From NCBI GenBank assembly GCA_051016155.1, contig CP136537.1, positions 868,001 through 932,000 on the forward strand: a stretch of 64,000 nt of DNA, read 5' to 3'. A program made the translations under genes and the position numbers. The stretch is from RCC90-49c sp051016155. GTDB taxonomy: Bacteria; Bacteroidota; Bacteroidia; Cytophagales; Amoebophilaceae. This document shows, piece by piece, positions 1 to 8,721 of this stretch (positions are counted from its first letter, which is position 1; each line of letters opens with the position of its first letter). Below the pieces are notes generated by a model. The model worked only from the letters and a program-made list of their open reading frames with translations. It did no database searches and was not told the origin of the DNA.

Positions 1-332
1 TCTTTGAGAAAAACAGGGAGGAGTTGCTGACATTTGAGAAGGCTTAGCTTCATAGTAGGGTCTTGCACCAGGAGCCCTTGGGCGCGTAGAAAGCGATAGA
101 AAGCCTTGAGCGAGCAGAGCTTTCTATTGATCGAGCGGTGACTAATTCCTTGTTGTGCCAACGCTACGACCCAGGCACGGAGCAGTGGGGGAGTGGCTGT
201 TTCCAACTTATTGTCAGGGGAAAGCGTGTGCAAGTAAGCTACACACTGCTGCAGATCGGTTTGATACGCTCGTACTGTATGGGGACTCAAACGCCTTTCA
301 CTGGCCAGATAGTTGATAAATGCCAAGATCAT
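1..332 (-). CDS. Tyrosine recombinase XerC/XerD family, N-terminal part (cut by window edge)
   Basis: The reverse strand reads from an ATG at 332 without a stop to the window edge, giving 110 codons. An in-frame stop lies just upstream of that ATG. The translation opens with MILAFINYLASERRLSPHTV and continues with WVVALAQQGISHRSINRKL and KAFYRFLRAQG, which is the SAM-like core-binding domain of Xer-type site-specific recombinases (known family; they resolve chromosome dimers at dif with FtsK). The catalytic R-H-R-Y domain lies outside the window, so activity cannot be judged. XerC is slightly favoured over XerD or a phage-type integrase by the short N-terminus, but this is a weak preference. 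Confidence 0.85.
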   Translation of the reverse strand, partial: MILAFINYLASERRLSPHTVRAYQTDLQQCVAYLHTLSPDNKLETATPPLLRAWVVALAQQGISHRSINRKLCSLKAFYRFLRAQGLLVQDPTMKLSLLKCQQLLPVFLK

Positions 333-360
333 AATAACTCATGTCTTCAGTTAGACAATT

Positions 361-504
361 GGAGGCCATTGCATTATTGGGTAATTGAATCCATCGGGCG
401 ATCTACTGATTTTGTGGTGGGGTGATTTTAAAACTCTTGTCAGGCTTGTAAAGCCACTTTCTCAAGCCCTGTTAGCATATTAGCAGTTTGCTGCGCAACA
501 GGCT
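361..504 (+). repeat. Dispersed MITE-like element, copy A
   Basis: Non-coding stretch between the Xer gene and the MCE gene. It begins GGAGGCCATTGCATTATTGG and ends near TGCGCAACAGGCT, matching the other copies (16186, 16342, 31213, 47269, 51348, 54531) in block order: CATTATTGGG, GTGATTTTAAA, GGCTTGTAA, AGCATATT and GCAACAG. It is longer than the others because of an extra segment around 385-415. It fills most of the 240-base gap. Confidence 0.6.
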
Positions 505-573
505 CAGATTACAAGAACAGACATACCAAGTAGATGCTCTATGACCCCACACCCGACGTAACAATCTGAAAGT

Positions 574-1512
574 TTAGGGTGCGTTGGCTTCCTTTCGCGA
601 CGGTTTACCGCCAAAGACAGAGAAGTTGACATACCTCCAGGGGTGTGTCTTTAGATCGACTAGTAACTCATCCAGATTGAGCAAAGTCTGATTGAGATTG
701 CTGTAGAGGTCATCATCATGGAGGAGTCTGTTAAGGCTACTTTTCCCTTGTTCTGTTTTGTCAATCACCTTCTCAATACTGCCTAAAATGTTATCCAGCT
801 TAGCAGCAATTTCTTTTACTTCTTGGCCCTGTACACCTTTTATCAATTGATTAAGCTTAGTCAAAAGTGGTCCCACCCCATTTTGATCATCAGAGAGGGC
901 ACCAGAGATTTCAGTCATATGCCGAGTGAGGCTGTTGATTCCTTGGTGATTTTCATTAACAACTTCCCTGAATTGGCGTGTTATTGCCTCCAGGTTAGCA
1001 AAAGTGGCATTGATTCTTTCTGTATTCTCAACCAGGCTGGCCATAAATTGGCTAGCAAGTAAGGAAATATCTTTGGCCTCATTCAGCGTGGGCAATGCAC
1101 TTTCGGTAAAAGCCTCTGTGAGACTCTGCTCAATCTGTCCTGGAACTAACGCATGGTTCTTAAGGATATCCCCTTCTTTGATAAAGAGCTCAATGGCTTT
1201 GGTGCCCAACAAACCACGGCTGACTAAATGAGCTTCCGTGGCACTTGTCAGTTTGATGTCCTTGCTGACCTCAAAGGTCACGCGGGCATTATGCTGATCA
1301 TCAGGTGCTACGTGGGTGATTTTACCCACATGCATACCATTGATTAAGACGGGACTGGCAGTATTAAGCCCTCCGCTATGTTTGTAGACCGTGTAATAGG
1401 TATTTTCGGGAGAAAATATCTTGCGGTCCTTTAAAAAATTGAGACCTAAATACACAATGGTGAGCGCGGTGGTGGCTAATAGGCCGACTTTTGCTTCTTT
1501 ACTTAGTTGCAC
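574..1512 (-). CDS. MCE/MlaD-family lipid-transport substrate-binding protein
   Basis: A 312-residue protein. A short N-terminus is followed by one hydrophobic segment (about residues 8-26, VGLLATTALTIVYLGLNFL), which should anchor it in the inner membrane with the rest in the periplasm. Residues about 38-115 form an MCE domain (SPVLINGMHVGKI, VSRGLLGTKAIEL), the lipid-binding module of MlaD-type proteins that move phospholipids between the membranes. The remainder is helical and probably coiled coil. No MlaE permease or MlaF ATPase is nearby, so its transporter partners must be elsewhere. The downstream amidase and LptD genes fit an envelope neighbourhood. Family assignment is strong; the transported lipid is unknown. 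Confidence 0.88.
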   Translation of the reverse strand: MQLSKEAKVGLLATTALTIVYLGLNFLKDRKIFSPENTYYTVYKHSGGLNTASPVLINGMHVGKITHVAPDDQHNARVTFEVSKDIKLTSATEAHLVSRGLLGTKAIELFIKEGDILKNHALVPGQIEQSLTEAFTESALPTLNEAKDISLLASQFMASLVENTERINATFANLEAITRQFREVVNENHQGINSLTRHMTEISGALSDDQNGVGPLLTKLNQLIKGVQGQEVKEIAAKLDNILGSIEKVIDKTEQGKSSLNRLLHDDDLYSNLNQTLLNLDELLVDLKTHPWRYVNFSVFGGKPSRKEANAP

Positions 1513-1687
1513 AGGGTTGGATTTTCAATATTATTAAGAAAGGGCGTTGCATATAAGCGTGCACAATGAAAAAGGAAGTCGTGAAGCGATCATAGTATTG
1601 GGCCTGCTATCTGCTAACGACAAGCTAATTCTTTTATGAAGCGCTGTATCTATGTTTACTATCTAAACAACGGACGTAACAGCCATC

Positions 1688-2476
1688 CTAGCTACTTTTT
1701 TCTAACTCTTCTTTGTAGTCTTTAAAAGCCCTAAAGATACCAGAGGCAATGTGTGCCTGCCCTGATTGACTAGTTAAATATTTCTCCTCTCGAGGATGCG
1801 TAATGAAACCAACCTCCACTAAAACGCTCGGAGCAGTAGTCTTCCACAGTACGAGTAGTTCAGCTTGTTTTACACCCCGACTTTTTCTTCCCACCTTGCT
1901 CTCGAACTGGTGCTGTATATTCTTGGCTAACTTCAAACTATTGTCATTGTAAGCGCTCTGATATAGAGCCAATAAGATATGCGATTCAGGTGATTTAGGA
2001 TCAAAACCTTCGTAGTGCTCTTGATAGTCCTTTTCTAAAAAAATAACAGAATTCTCTTTTTTAGCCACTTCCAAATTATGCTTGGAGGTGTGCAGTCCCA
2101 TCGTATACGTCTCAGCCCCATAAGCAGTTGCGCCATTAGGAGTGGCATTGCAATGGATGGAGATGAATACGTCTGCATTGTTTTTGTTAGCAATTTGGGC
2201 CCTGCCGTGTAAGGTCACAAATTCATCTTTTTGGCGGGTGTAGATCACTTTCACCGCTTTCATGTGCTTCTCGATAAGCCTACCGAGCTCAAGGGCTATC
2301 TGGAGCGTGATGTTTTTTTCCTGAGAAGATTTACCCACCGCCCCTGCATCGTGACCGCCATGGCCGGCATCGATAACTACTTTTCTAATTTTGTAACTTT
2401 GCGTGTTGGTATTACTAAAGGCTCCTAATACGAGGAGTAGCAAAATACCCAAGGCTTTAGTAATATTTTTCATCAT
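1688..2476 (-). CDS. N-acetylmuramoyl-L-alanine amidase (Amidase_3)
   Basis: A zinc-dependent amidase that cuts the bond between muramic acid and the stem peptide during cell separation. The zinc-site motifs are visible: VVIDAGHGGHDAG (His), NITLQIALELG, VFISIHCNA (His) and the late catalytic Glu in SVLVEVGFITHPREE. The start is placed at the paired Met codons 2476/2473 because these are followed directly by a signal peptide (KNITKALGILLLLVLGAFS). The frame stays open upstream to 2575, but that extension has no signal-peptide character and would overlap the divergent lptD. No SPOR or LysM domain is seen. AmiC-like function is inferred from the single catalytic domain. Confidence 0.9.
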   Translation of the reverse strand: MMKNITKALGILLLLVLGAFSNTNTQSYKIRKVVIDAGHGGHDAGAVGKSSQEKNITLQIALELGRLIEKHMKAVKVIYTRQKDEFVTLHGRAQIANKNNADVFISIHCNATPNGATAYGAETYTMGLHTSKHNLEVAKKENSVIFLEKDYQEHYEGFDPKSPESHILLALYQSAYNDNSLKLAKNIQHQFESKVGRKSRGVKQAELLVLWKTTAPSVLVEVGFITHPREEKYLTSQSGQAHIASGIFRAFKDYKEELEKSS

Positions 2477-2540
2477 GATGCCCCTATTCGTAATAGACAG
2501 GGTAAATTTACACTCAAAATTTTGAAAAGCTAAAGTACTG

Positions 2541-5282
2541 GTGCCCAAGTCAACGTATGTACTCACATGTCTCATCTGGTCATTGCACTACAATGTGGGT
2601 CATACACAAGAACGCAATGTAAGTCCCCCTGCAAGCGAGCATGTAAATTCACAAGTAACTTCTCTGACAGAAGACAAAGATAAGCAGGACGCGCCAGCCA
2701 CGCTCTCTGCCCAAGCAAATCTTCCTGAGGGAGAGCATCTTTCATCTGAAAACGAGCCAGCTGATAGCGATCCTACAGCCTTAGAAAGCCCTGAGGAGGC
2801 CTCCTCTTCGTCAGACGGTGCTGAAGAAGCAACCACACCGGAAGCACCAGAAGAGACCATTCAATCCATCATAAGATATGATGCAGAGGAACATATTAAG
2901 TTCAATATCAAGAATCAAACCATTCGTTTATACAAGGCAGGCGTCATAGAGTACGAGAACATCAAGCTGGAGGCAGAAGAAGTTTTCCTGGACTGGGCGA
3001 ACCACACCTTTGCCGTGTTCAGCAAAAAGGATGAGGCAGGAGAGACAGAAAAAAAGGCAGTACTGACCAAAGACGGGATAGAGTACATTGCAGAAAGTGC
3101 CCGATATAACTTTCAGTCGCATCGAGCAGTGGCCAAAAAGCTTTTCACTAAGAAAGACGACGGCATTTTACGGGCTAATAAAGCCAAAAAAGACAGAGAA
3201 GATACTTACTATGCCGATTTGGTTGAATACACCACTTGTAACTTAAAAAAACCCCATTTTCATATATCTGCTAAGAAGGTAAAGCTCATTCAAGACGAAC
3301 AAGTCATGTCTGGACCCTTCTTGCTTCATTTTGACGAGGTTCCCACGCCACTAGGCTTCTTCTTTGGCATCTTCTTTTTTCCGCAAAAGTCAGGCATCAT
3401 TTTTCCTACCTATGGTGGAGAGAGTGATAAAGGGTTTTGTCTCAAAGATGGCGGGTATTATATCCATTTTAATGATTACCTGGACCTAGCACTACAAGGA
3501 GATATCTACTCCAAAGGCTCCACAGGCTTTACAGCCCATTCTCGATATAAGAAGCGTTACCAATACGGTGGAGACCTTTCTTACCAAAGAAACACGCACT
3601 TGGAGACTAACGAACTAGCACTCCCTAACAAAGAAAAGAGTTGGCGCTTCAAATGGAACCATAGTACTGAAAACAACAGAACGAGTAGCCTGGCAGCAGA
3701 GGTAGACTTGCAGAGCGCATCCTTCAAAGAAAAAAACACCTTGCCAGGAGACGAGGGGTTGCAAGCAAGTGTCAATTCCAGCGTACGGTATACCAACAAG
3801 CTGGTAGGCTTTCCTTATTCACTCAGCACTAGCCTAAAGTACGCCCAAAACTTTCAGGCCAGAGAAGCCAATGCTACTGCTATCTTACCTAGTATTTCTT
3901 TAAGAACAGAAAATTTTTATCCTTTCCGCAGAAAAGGAAGCAGTGGCGGGGGATGGTACTCAGACATCCATGTGCAGCATACAGTAGATTTTGAAAACCG
4001 GCTTTCTAACAAAGTGGGCAATGAGACGCTAGACTTCTCTCCTGATAACTGGCCCGTGTTGTTCAAAAATAGTAAATACGGCGTCAAGCATACCGTACCT
4101 CTGAAGACCAACATCAAGATCTTTAATTACTTTAACCTCACGCCAAGCGTCCAGTACCAAGAGCGATGGTACTGGGAAAAGATCAATTATCAATACAATG
4201 CAGCCACCGGCAAAGTGGATGAAGAAAAAAAGCCAGGCTTTGAACGTGTGTGGGATTACAGTGGAGGTGCTAGTCTCAATACGACGCTGTATGGCACCCA
4301 CTTCTTTGGCCGCAATGCAGCTGTGCAAGCTATCAGGCATCAAATAGAGCCTGTGGTGAGCTTTACCTACACACCTGACTTTTCTGGACCTAAATTTGAT
4401 TACTGGCAAACCCTCGAAGACGGCAAAAAATACAATCGATTCAAAGAAGGTATTTACGGTGCTCCAGCAGACCGTGCCACTGCCGTCATGGGCCTTGAGC
4501 TGAACAATCGGCTAGACATGAAGGTGAAAAATAGAGTAGATGCCGAAGAGCGCACCAAAAAAGTGCCCATTCTAGAAGGATTCGACTGGAGCACCAGCTA
4601 TGATTTTTTAGCAGAAGAATTTAAGCTGGCAGACATCCAAATGAAAGCACGTACACGCTTGTTCGATGACCTATTCGATATCAACCTGAACACTACTTTT
4701 GATCCTTACACGTACAAAAAAGACGAGCAAGGAGAACTAAAAAGAGTGTCAGCATTGGCTTGGAACCAAGGAAAGGGAATAGGGCGTGTAAGCCAAGCCT
4801 CTCTCAGCGTCGGGACCAAGCTGAGTATTGGAGAAAAAGAGAGTACACCAGAGGAAATCGAAGATTTCGAATCATATCCAGGAGCGCAAGAAGAGCTCAA
4901 GCACATCCAAGAACATCCCGAGCAGTATGTAGACTTTAATGTACCTCTAACGCTACGCCTTAGCTATGAATGGCGTTACAGCAGTCCTAAGCCTGGCGAC
5001 TCAAGCAGCAACAAAGCCTTTACTTTTAATGGCGACGTAAGCTTAACTGAAAAATGGAAAATCACCTACGCTAGTAGCTACGACATTACGAAAAGCGAGT
5101 TCGTGGGCAGTGCCACACGGTTTGGGATTCATAGAGACCTGCATTGCTGGGAGATGAGTTTTGACTGGCGGCCTCTGGGACCAAGACAGTATTATAACTT
5201 CAGTATAGGTGTCAAGTCACCGCTGCTGCAGCATCTGAAATACACTAGGAACAAAGATTATCCCAATCCAAGCTCTAAGTAG
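2541..5282 (+). CDS. lptD: LPS-assembly protein LptD (OstA-type outer membrane barrel)
   Basis: A 913-residue outer membrane protein diverging from the amidase gene. After a weak N-terminal signal, residues about 25-110 are rich in Ser, Glu, Ala and Pro (low complexity). They are followed by an OstA/LptA-like beta-jellyroll (about 110-260, including QTIRLYKAGVIEYENIKLEAEE and YYADLVEYTTCN). The long C-terminal part alternates short aromatic strands typical of the LptD barrel (PLGFFFGIFFFPQKSGIIFP, then repeated Y/W-rich strands). Known role: inserts lipopolysaccharide into the outer leaflet. The start is GTG at 2541; a stop lies 16 bases upstream in frame and no ATG is available near the N-terminus. 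The signal sequence is unusual, so the true start remains the weakest point. Confidence 0.88.
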   Translation: MPKSTYVLTCLIWSLHYNVGHTQERNVSPPASEHVNSQVTSLTEDKDKQDAPATLSAQANLPEGEHLSSENEPADSDPTALESPEEASSSSDGAEEATTPEAPEETIQSIIRYDAEEHIKFNIKNQTIRLYKAGVIEYENIKLEAEEVFLDWANHTFAVFSKKDEAGETEKKAVLTKDGIEYIAESARYNFQSHRAVAKKLFTKKDDGILRANKAKKDREDTYYADLVEYTTCNLKKPHFHISAKKVKLIQDEQVMSGPFLLHFDEVPTPLGFFFGIFFFPQKSGIIFPTYGGESDKGFCLKDGGYYIHFNDYLDLALQGDIYSKGSTGFTAHSRYKKRYQYGGDLSYQRNTHLETNELALPNKEKSWRFKWNHSTENNRTSSLAAEVDLQSASFKEKNTLPGDEGLQASVNSSVRYTNKLVGFPYSLSTSLKYAQNFQAREANATAILPSISLRTENFYPFRRKGSSGGGWYSDIHVQHTVDFENRLSNKVGNETLDFSPDNWPVLFKNSKYGVKHTVPLKTNIKIFNYFNLTPSVQYQERWYWEKINYQYNAATGKVDEEKKPGFERVWDYSGGASLNTTLYGTHFFGRNAAVQAIRHQIEPVVSFTYTPDFSGPKFDYWQTLEDGKKYNRFKEGIYGAPADRATAVMGLELNNRLDMKVKNRVDAEERTKKVPILEGFDWSTSYDFLAEEFKLADIQMKARTRLFDDLFDINLNTTFDPYTYKKDEQGELKRVSALAWNQGKGIGRVSQASLSVGTKLSIGEKESTPEEIEDFESYPGAQEELKHIQEHPEQYVDFNVPLTLRLSYEWRYSSPKPGDSSSNKAFTFNGDVSLTEKWKITYASSYDITKSEFVGSATRFGIHRDLHCWEMSFDWRPLGPRQYYNFSIGVKSPLLQHLKYTRNKDYPNPSSK

Positions 5283-5428
5283 GCCCCTTTTTCCCCCACC
5301 TTCATGGCTACGATAGTAAAAGGAGCTTCTGTCTAACACTATTTTTTCTTGCAAGAATTTGCCCCAGCGAAAAGACCTGCCTGAGCTAAGCAGCGGCAGC
5401 ATCACGACAATTATCAGCTATAATTGAC

Positions 5429-5470
5429 CAAATCATGCAATCATCCAATCAACAAATGACCCAATGATGC
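5429..5470 (-). repeat. Fragment of the MITE-like element
   Basis: Read on the minus strand this stretch gives the first about 45 bases of the dispersed element: a GCATCATTGGGTCATTTG block followed by TTGATTGGATGATTGCATGA. The internal and right-hand parts are missing. The IS1-like element begins about 25 bases further on. The rest of the gap (5283-5428) shows no gene or clear signal. Confidence 0.4.
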
Positions 5471-5495
5471 AGGTAGCTGCTCCCCCCCGCGGGCG

Positions 5496-6297
5496 GGACT
5501 GTTATACTTAAGCTGCCATTTCTAACTTTTCTCTATTGAAGAACAATGTTAACGTGTGATCTAACATCGCCCAGGATTTACTGTGGCGCTTACTTCGACG
5601 GTTAAAACGCGCTAGATTATCTCGAATGCTACTGTTGCTTGACTCTATCAAGTGGGTCTCTGCCTTGGTCATCATATGACTCTCTTCTATTTTGAGTGCT
5701 TTAAAGGCTGCCTCATAACAGCTGTTAGCCTCGGTATAGATACAGGCAATCTGTTTTGTACTTGACGCTTTACCTCCTTGTAAAGTGCTAGGGCACTTGA
5801 GAGCCCTTCTCCTATCACATACGCAATAACACGACCCGCGACTCGAGAATAAGCAGTCCATACCACGGCGCGATGTTTTTTTTTTTTACAAAGGTGTAAA
5901 TCTCGTCCATTTCGATGATGTCAGGTATTTTCTCCTCTGTGTGCTGAGCAGCTTGAGAGAGTTGTTGTTTAACATGTTGGCTGAACTCTTTGATCCATTT
6001 TAAAACCAAAGGGGGCGAGCATTGCATAAATCGTGCAATCTTACGAATGCCCACGTTGTTAAGATACATGTCGAGGGCTTTTTTCTTATCTTGATAAAAG
6101 AATCTGCGAGGCTTATCACTAAAGAATCGCTGACATTTTTTGCACTTATAGCGCTGACTGCCCTTGTAGGCTCCATTTTTATAGTATTGATGGCTACCGC
6201 AGTGAGTACATAATAGTTCCATCTTAGGTTTTGTTTTAGGTGCAACATCTTGGAAATCCTAAGATAAATATTATTGCAGTAATACAGTAACAGTGCC
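5496..6297 (-). mobile_element. IS1-like insertion sequence, about 800 bp
   Basis: Bounded by short imperfect inverted ends: GGACTGTTATACTT at the left, and on the minus strand at the right GGCACTGTTACTGTATT. It holds one transposase read in three different frames (see 5508-6222). The right end abuts the 3' half of an IS5-family transposase. The missing 5' half is not found at the left end, so insertion was accompanied or followed by deletion. No convincing target duplication is seen. The boundaries rest on about ten matching bases and are tentative. Confidence 0.55.
5508..6222 (-). pseudogene. IS1-like transposase, frame-disrupted
   Basis: The N-terminal 135 codons (6222 down) carry a Cys4 zinc-binding segment (CTHCGSHQYYKNG...YKCKKCQRFF), a helix-turn-helix-like stretch and the start of the DDE domain (IIEMDEIYTF). 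The frame then runs into twelve A residues (5876-5887 on the opposite strand). A one-base shift there restores RAVVWTAYSRVAGRVIAYVI. A second shift near 5760 restores YTEANSCYEAAFKAL and the C-terminal block TKAETHLIESSNSSIRDNLA. IS1 elements normally use one programmed shift. Two shifts suggest decay, although slippage on the A run could correct the first. The DDE catalytic residues are split across frames. Confidence 0.7.
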
Positions 6298-6744
6298 CCA
6301 TGGGAAGGGAGCAGTGGGCGGAAATGAGGCGATGAATCGGACAAAAGGGGGCTCAATACAAAACTACATTTGGCCGTGGATGCGTCTGGTATGCCGCTCA
6401 GAGCCATTATTACAGAAGGTACCGAGGCAGATTGTAAGCAAGGTGTTGAGCTGCTCAAAGACTTGCCTGCAGAGGGGGTGATAGCAGATAGGGGCTATGA
6501 CACAGAGCAAGTAGTCCAAGAGGTGAAGTCAAAGAATAGACAATGTGTGATACCGAGTAGAAAGCATAGAAAAGTAGAGCGTAGTTACAACCGAGAAGTG
6601 TATCAACTACGTCATATGATAGAGAACACGTTTTTGTATCTGAAGCGTTGGCGCGGGATATGTACGCGTTATGCCAAGAGAGGGAGCTCATTTCTGGCCG
6701 CTATTCAAATTAGATGTCTAGCTTTATGGCTAGGCGTCTCCTGA
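6298..6744 (+). pseudogene. IS5-family transposase, 3' fragment
   Basis: Lacks its 5' half, which is replaced by the IS1-like element. The remaining part matches the intact neighbouring copy at 6821-7590: first the end of frame A (GAVGGNEAMNRTKGG), then frame B from about 6362 (LAVDASGMPLRAIITEGTEA) through IADRGYDTEQVV to the conserved C-terminus (IENTFLYLKRWRGICTRYAK). The slippery A4G5 run is retained. It differs from the intact copy at many positions, so it is an older insertion and not a recent duplicate. Its right inverted end abuts the next element at a shared CTAG. Confidence 0.8.
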
Positions 6745-6757
6745 CGACACTGTCTAG

Positions 6758-7599
6758 GTATTGTCGTCACAATACAAATGCTATATTGATGTACTTATTA
6801 CCCCCTTCAAAAAGCTTAAAATGAAGTCAATAGAAGCCTATAAAAGACATGATATCTCCGATAAAGTTTGGTATAAACTTGAACCCTTACTTCCGGGTCG
6901 CACAGGCATGCGTGGTGGTGTAGCAAAAGATAATAGACGCTTTATCAATGCCGTTTTTTGGATGCTCAGAACAGGGTCTCCATGGAGAGATCTGCCCCCT
7001 AATTATGGTGATTGGAAAAATACGCATCGTCGTTTCTCTCGTTGGCGAGATAAAGGCACTTGGGAGGCTGTCCTGGAAGCACTCAGAGGAGATCATAATT
7101 TTGAATGGTTGATCATAGATGCTTCGCATATCAAGGTACATCCGCATGCAGCGGGAGCACAGGGCGGCAATGAGTCAATGGGCCGTACAAAAGGGGGCTG
7201 AATACCAAACTACATTTGGCCGTGGATGAGACTGGTATGCCGCTCCGAGCAATTATCACGTCAGGTACCGAGGCAGATTGTAAGTATGCTTCTCCATCGA
7301 TAACTGGGATGACGGCCCAACAGCTTCTTGCTGAGAGAGGATATGATACCAAGCAGGTAGTAAGACAAGCTAAAAATCAAAAGATGAATGTAGTCATACC
7401 TTCTAAAAGAAACCGTATTGTAAGTCGTGCATATGATAAAGAGGCTTACAAGAAGCGTCATTTAGTAGAGAACGCTTTTTTATATTTCAAGCGTTGGCGT
7501 GGTATAGCAACTAGGTACGCCAAGAGGGCGAGTTCCTTTCTGGCAGCCATTCAAATACGCTGTATTGCTTTATGGGCTAATTTATCGTGACTACACTAT
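6758..7599 (+). mobile_element. IS5-family insertion sequence (IS427-like), about 842 bp, apparently complete
   Basis: Imperfect inverted ends are visible: GTATTGTCGTCACAATA at the left and, read in reverse, ATAGTGTAGTCACGATA at the right. CTAG lies at both sides (6754-6757 and 7600-7603), the 4-bp duplication typical of IS5-group elements. The left CTAG is at the same time the right flank of the truncated IS5 copy, so the two elements abut. The element carries two overlapping transposase frames. Confidence 0.8.
6821..7590 (+). CDS. IS5-family transposase, two frames joined by -1 frameshift
   Basis: Frame A (6821-7201) starts MKSIEAYKRHDISDKVWYKL and includes the DUF4096-type N-terminal region (LLPGRTGMRGGVAKDNRRF, TGSPWRDLPPNYG) and the first catalytic Asp (IIDASHIKVHPHAAG). 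It ends in GRTKGG at an A4G5 run. A -1 shift on that run gives frame B, LNTKLHLAVDETGMPLRAII, with the second Asp in LLAERGYDT and the final Glu in LVENAFLYFKRWRGIATRY. This frame organisation is normal for the IS427 group, so the gene may be functional. A longer frame-A start at 6761 lies inside the inverted end and is unlikely. Confidence 0.85.
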
Positions 7600-7603
7600 C
7601 TAG

Positions 7604-8028
7604 TAGAAGCAGAGACTGGATTAGTGTTATCAGTTCATACGAGTAAGGCAAGTGAGCACGAAAGCCAACATCTGTCGCGGTTATTAGAGCAGGTGGAGTT
7701 ACCCAAGGGGGGTGAAGTATTGGGCGATAAGGGCTACAGTAGTGCGTCGAATGAATCGTTATTGCGAAGTAAGGGACTCAAGAGCCGTCTTCAACGCAAA
7801 CGAGCAAGAGGCAAGGCAAGAAGCAGTTGGTTATGTCTGTACAATCGTCTAATAGGAGAGCGTCGCTACAAAGTGGAGTGCGTGTTTGGAAGTATAAAGA
7901 GTTGGTTCAAGGCAGGGAGCGCGCGTTATGTAGGGAAGGCAAAAATGCATAGTCAGCATGTATTAGAAGCGCTATGTTACAATCTATACCGTGCCCCAGG
8001 GCTAGCGTTAAGAGTCTCTGTGGGGTAG
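7604..8028 (+). pseudogene. Second type of IS5-family transposase, C-terminal fragment
   Basis: The frame is open from the CTAG at the right end of the preceding IS (VEAETGLVLSVHTSKASEHE) and runs to a stop at 8028. It contains the second catalytic Asp region (GGEVLGDKGYSSASNE) and the Glu-containing C-terminal block (RYKVECVFGSIKSWF, HVLEALCYNLYRA). This pattern belongs to IS5/IS1106-type transposases and is clearly different from the neighbouring IS427-type proteins. The N-terminal half with the first Asp is absent from the window, so the gene is dead. The truncation point coincides exactly with the neighbouring IS end, suggesting that an IS-mediated deletion removed the rest. Confidence 0.8.
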
Positions 8029-8187
8029 CTATGCCCTTTTCGGTTGGTTATCACACACGATTAAGTCAAAGAAGCACAAATAAGTGCTTAACAAGGTAGT
8101 TGCCTCTTGGCTAATGAGAGCCCCCATTAAAAAAACAACCTCTTGAGAGGTAGATCAGAAATAACAACAGTTTTGCAACGGCCTCAA

Positions 8188-8721
8188 ATGATAGAAAAAG
8201 TAAAACCTCATGCGCTAGCGCGCTTATCGTCTGAGGAGTTTCAAGCTACGCCTAAAAGGCCCTGGGCAATGGTCTTGGACAATGTGCGCAGCATGCACAA
8301 TGTAGGCGCTGCTTTTCGCATTGCTGATGCCTTTTTGGTAGAGCAGCTTTATTTGTGTGGCATTACAGCTACCCCACCGCACCGAGACATTCACAAAACG
8401 GCCCTGGGGGCTGAAGAGCACGTAGCGTGGACATATGTGCAGGATACCTTCACGGCTATTGCGGATTTGAAAGCCGCAGGCTACACAGTAGCGGCCGTGG
8501 AGCAGGCCGTGCCAAGCACCCCCTTGCATGCTTTTATCCCTTCTTGCACACAAAAGTATGCTGTAGTGTTTGGGCACGAAGTGCTGGGCATCCAAGAAGA
8601 TGTGTTGGCTGCTTGTGATTTGTGTTTAGAGATTCCTCAGCACGGAGTCAAGCATTCACTGAACGTGTCAGTGAGTATGGGCATTGTGATGTGGGCGCTG
8701 GGACTTAGTCTTCAAGCATAG
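8188..8721 (+). CDS. TrmH/SpoU-family RNA 2'-O-methyltransferase
   Basis: A 177-residue protein with the SPOUT knot motifs in order: motif 1 (VLDNVRSMHNVGAAFRIADAF), motif 2 (YAVVFGHEVLGIQEDVL) and motif 3 (CLEIPQHGVKHSLNVSVSMG, Asn-Ser-Leu loop binding S-adenosylmethionine). It should methylate a ribose in tRNA or rRNA; the target cannot be deduced. The start is taken as ATG 8188 (MIEKVKPHALARLSS). The frame is open from a TTG at 8143, but that region resembles the end of a small repeat. The 3' end overlaps the convergent trxB by 17 bases. Confidence 0.85.
   Translation: MIEKVKPHALARLSSEEFQATPKRPWAMVLDNVRSMHNVGAAFRIADAFLVEQLYLCGITATPPHRDIHKTALGAEEHVAWTYVQDTFTAIADLKAAGYTVAAVEQAVPSTPLHAFIPSCTQKYAVVFGHEVLGIQEDVLAACDLCLEIPQHGVKHSLNVSVSMGIVMWALGLSLQA

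Noticed and set aside
138..425. 95-codon open frame on the plus strand
   Set aside because: It lies opposite the Xer recombinase and continues into a repeat copy; no motif.
4029..4409. 126-codon open frame opposite lptD
   Set aside because: It is on the opposite strand of a strongly supported gene, without motifs.
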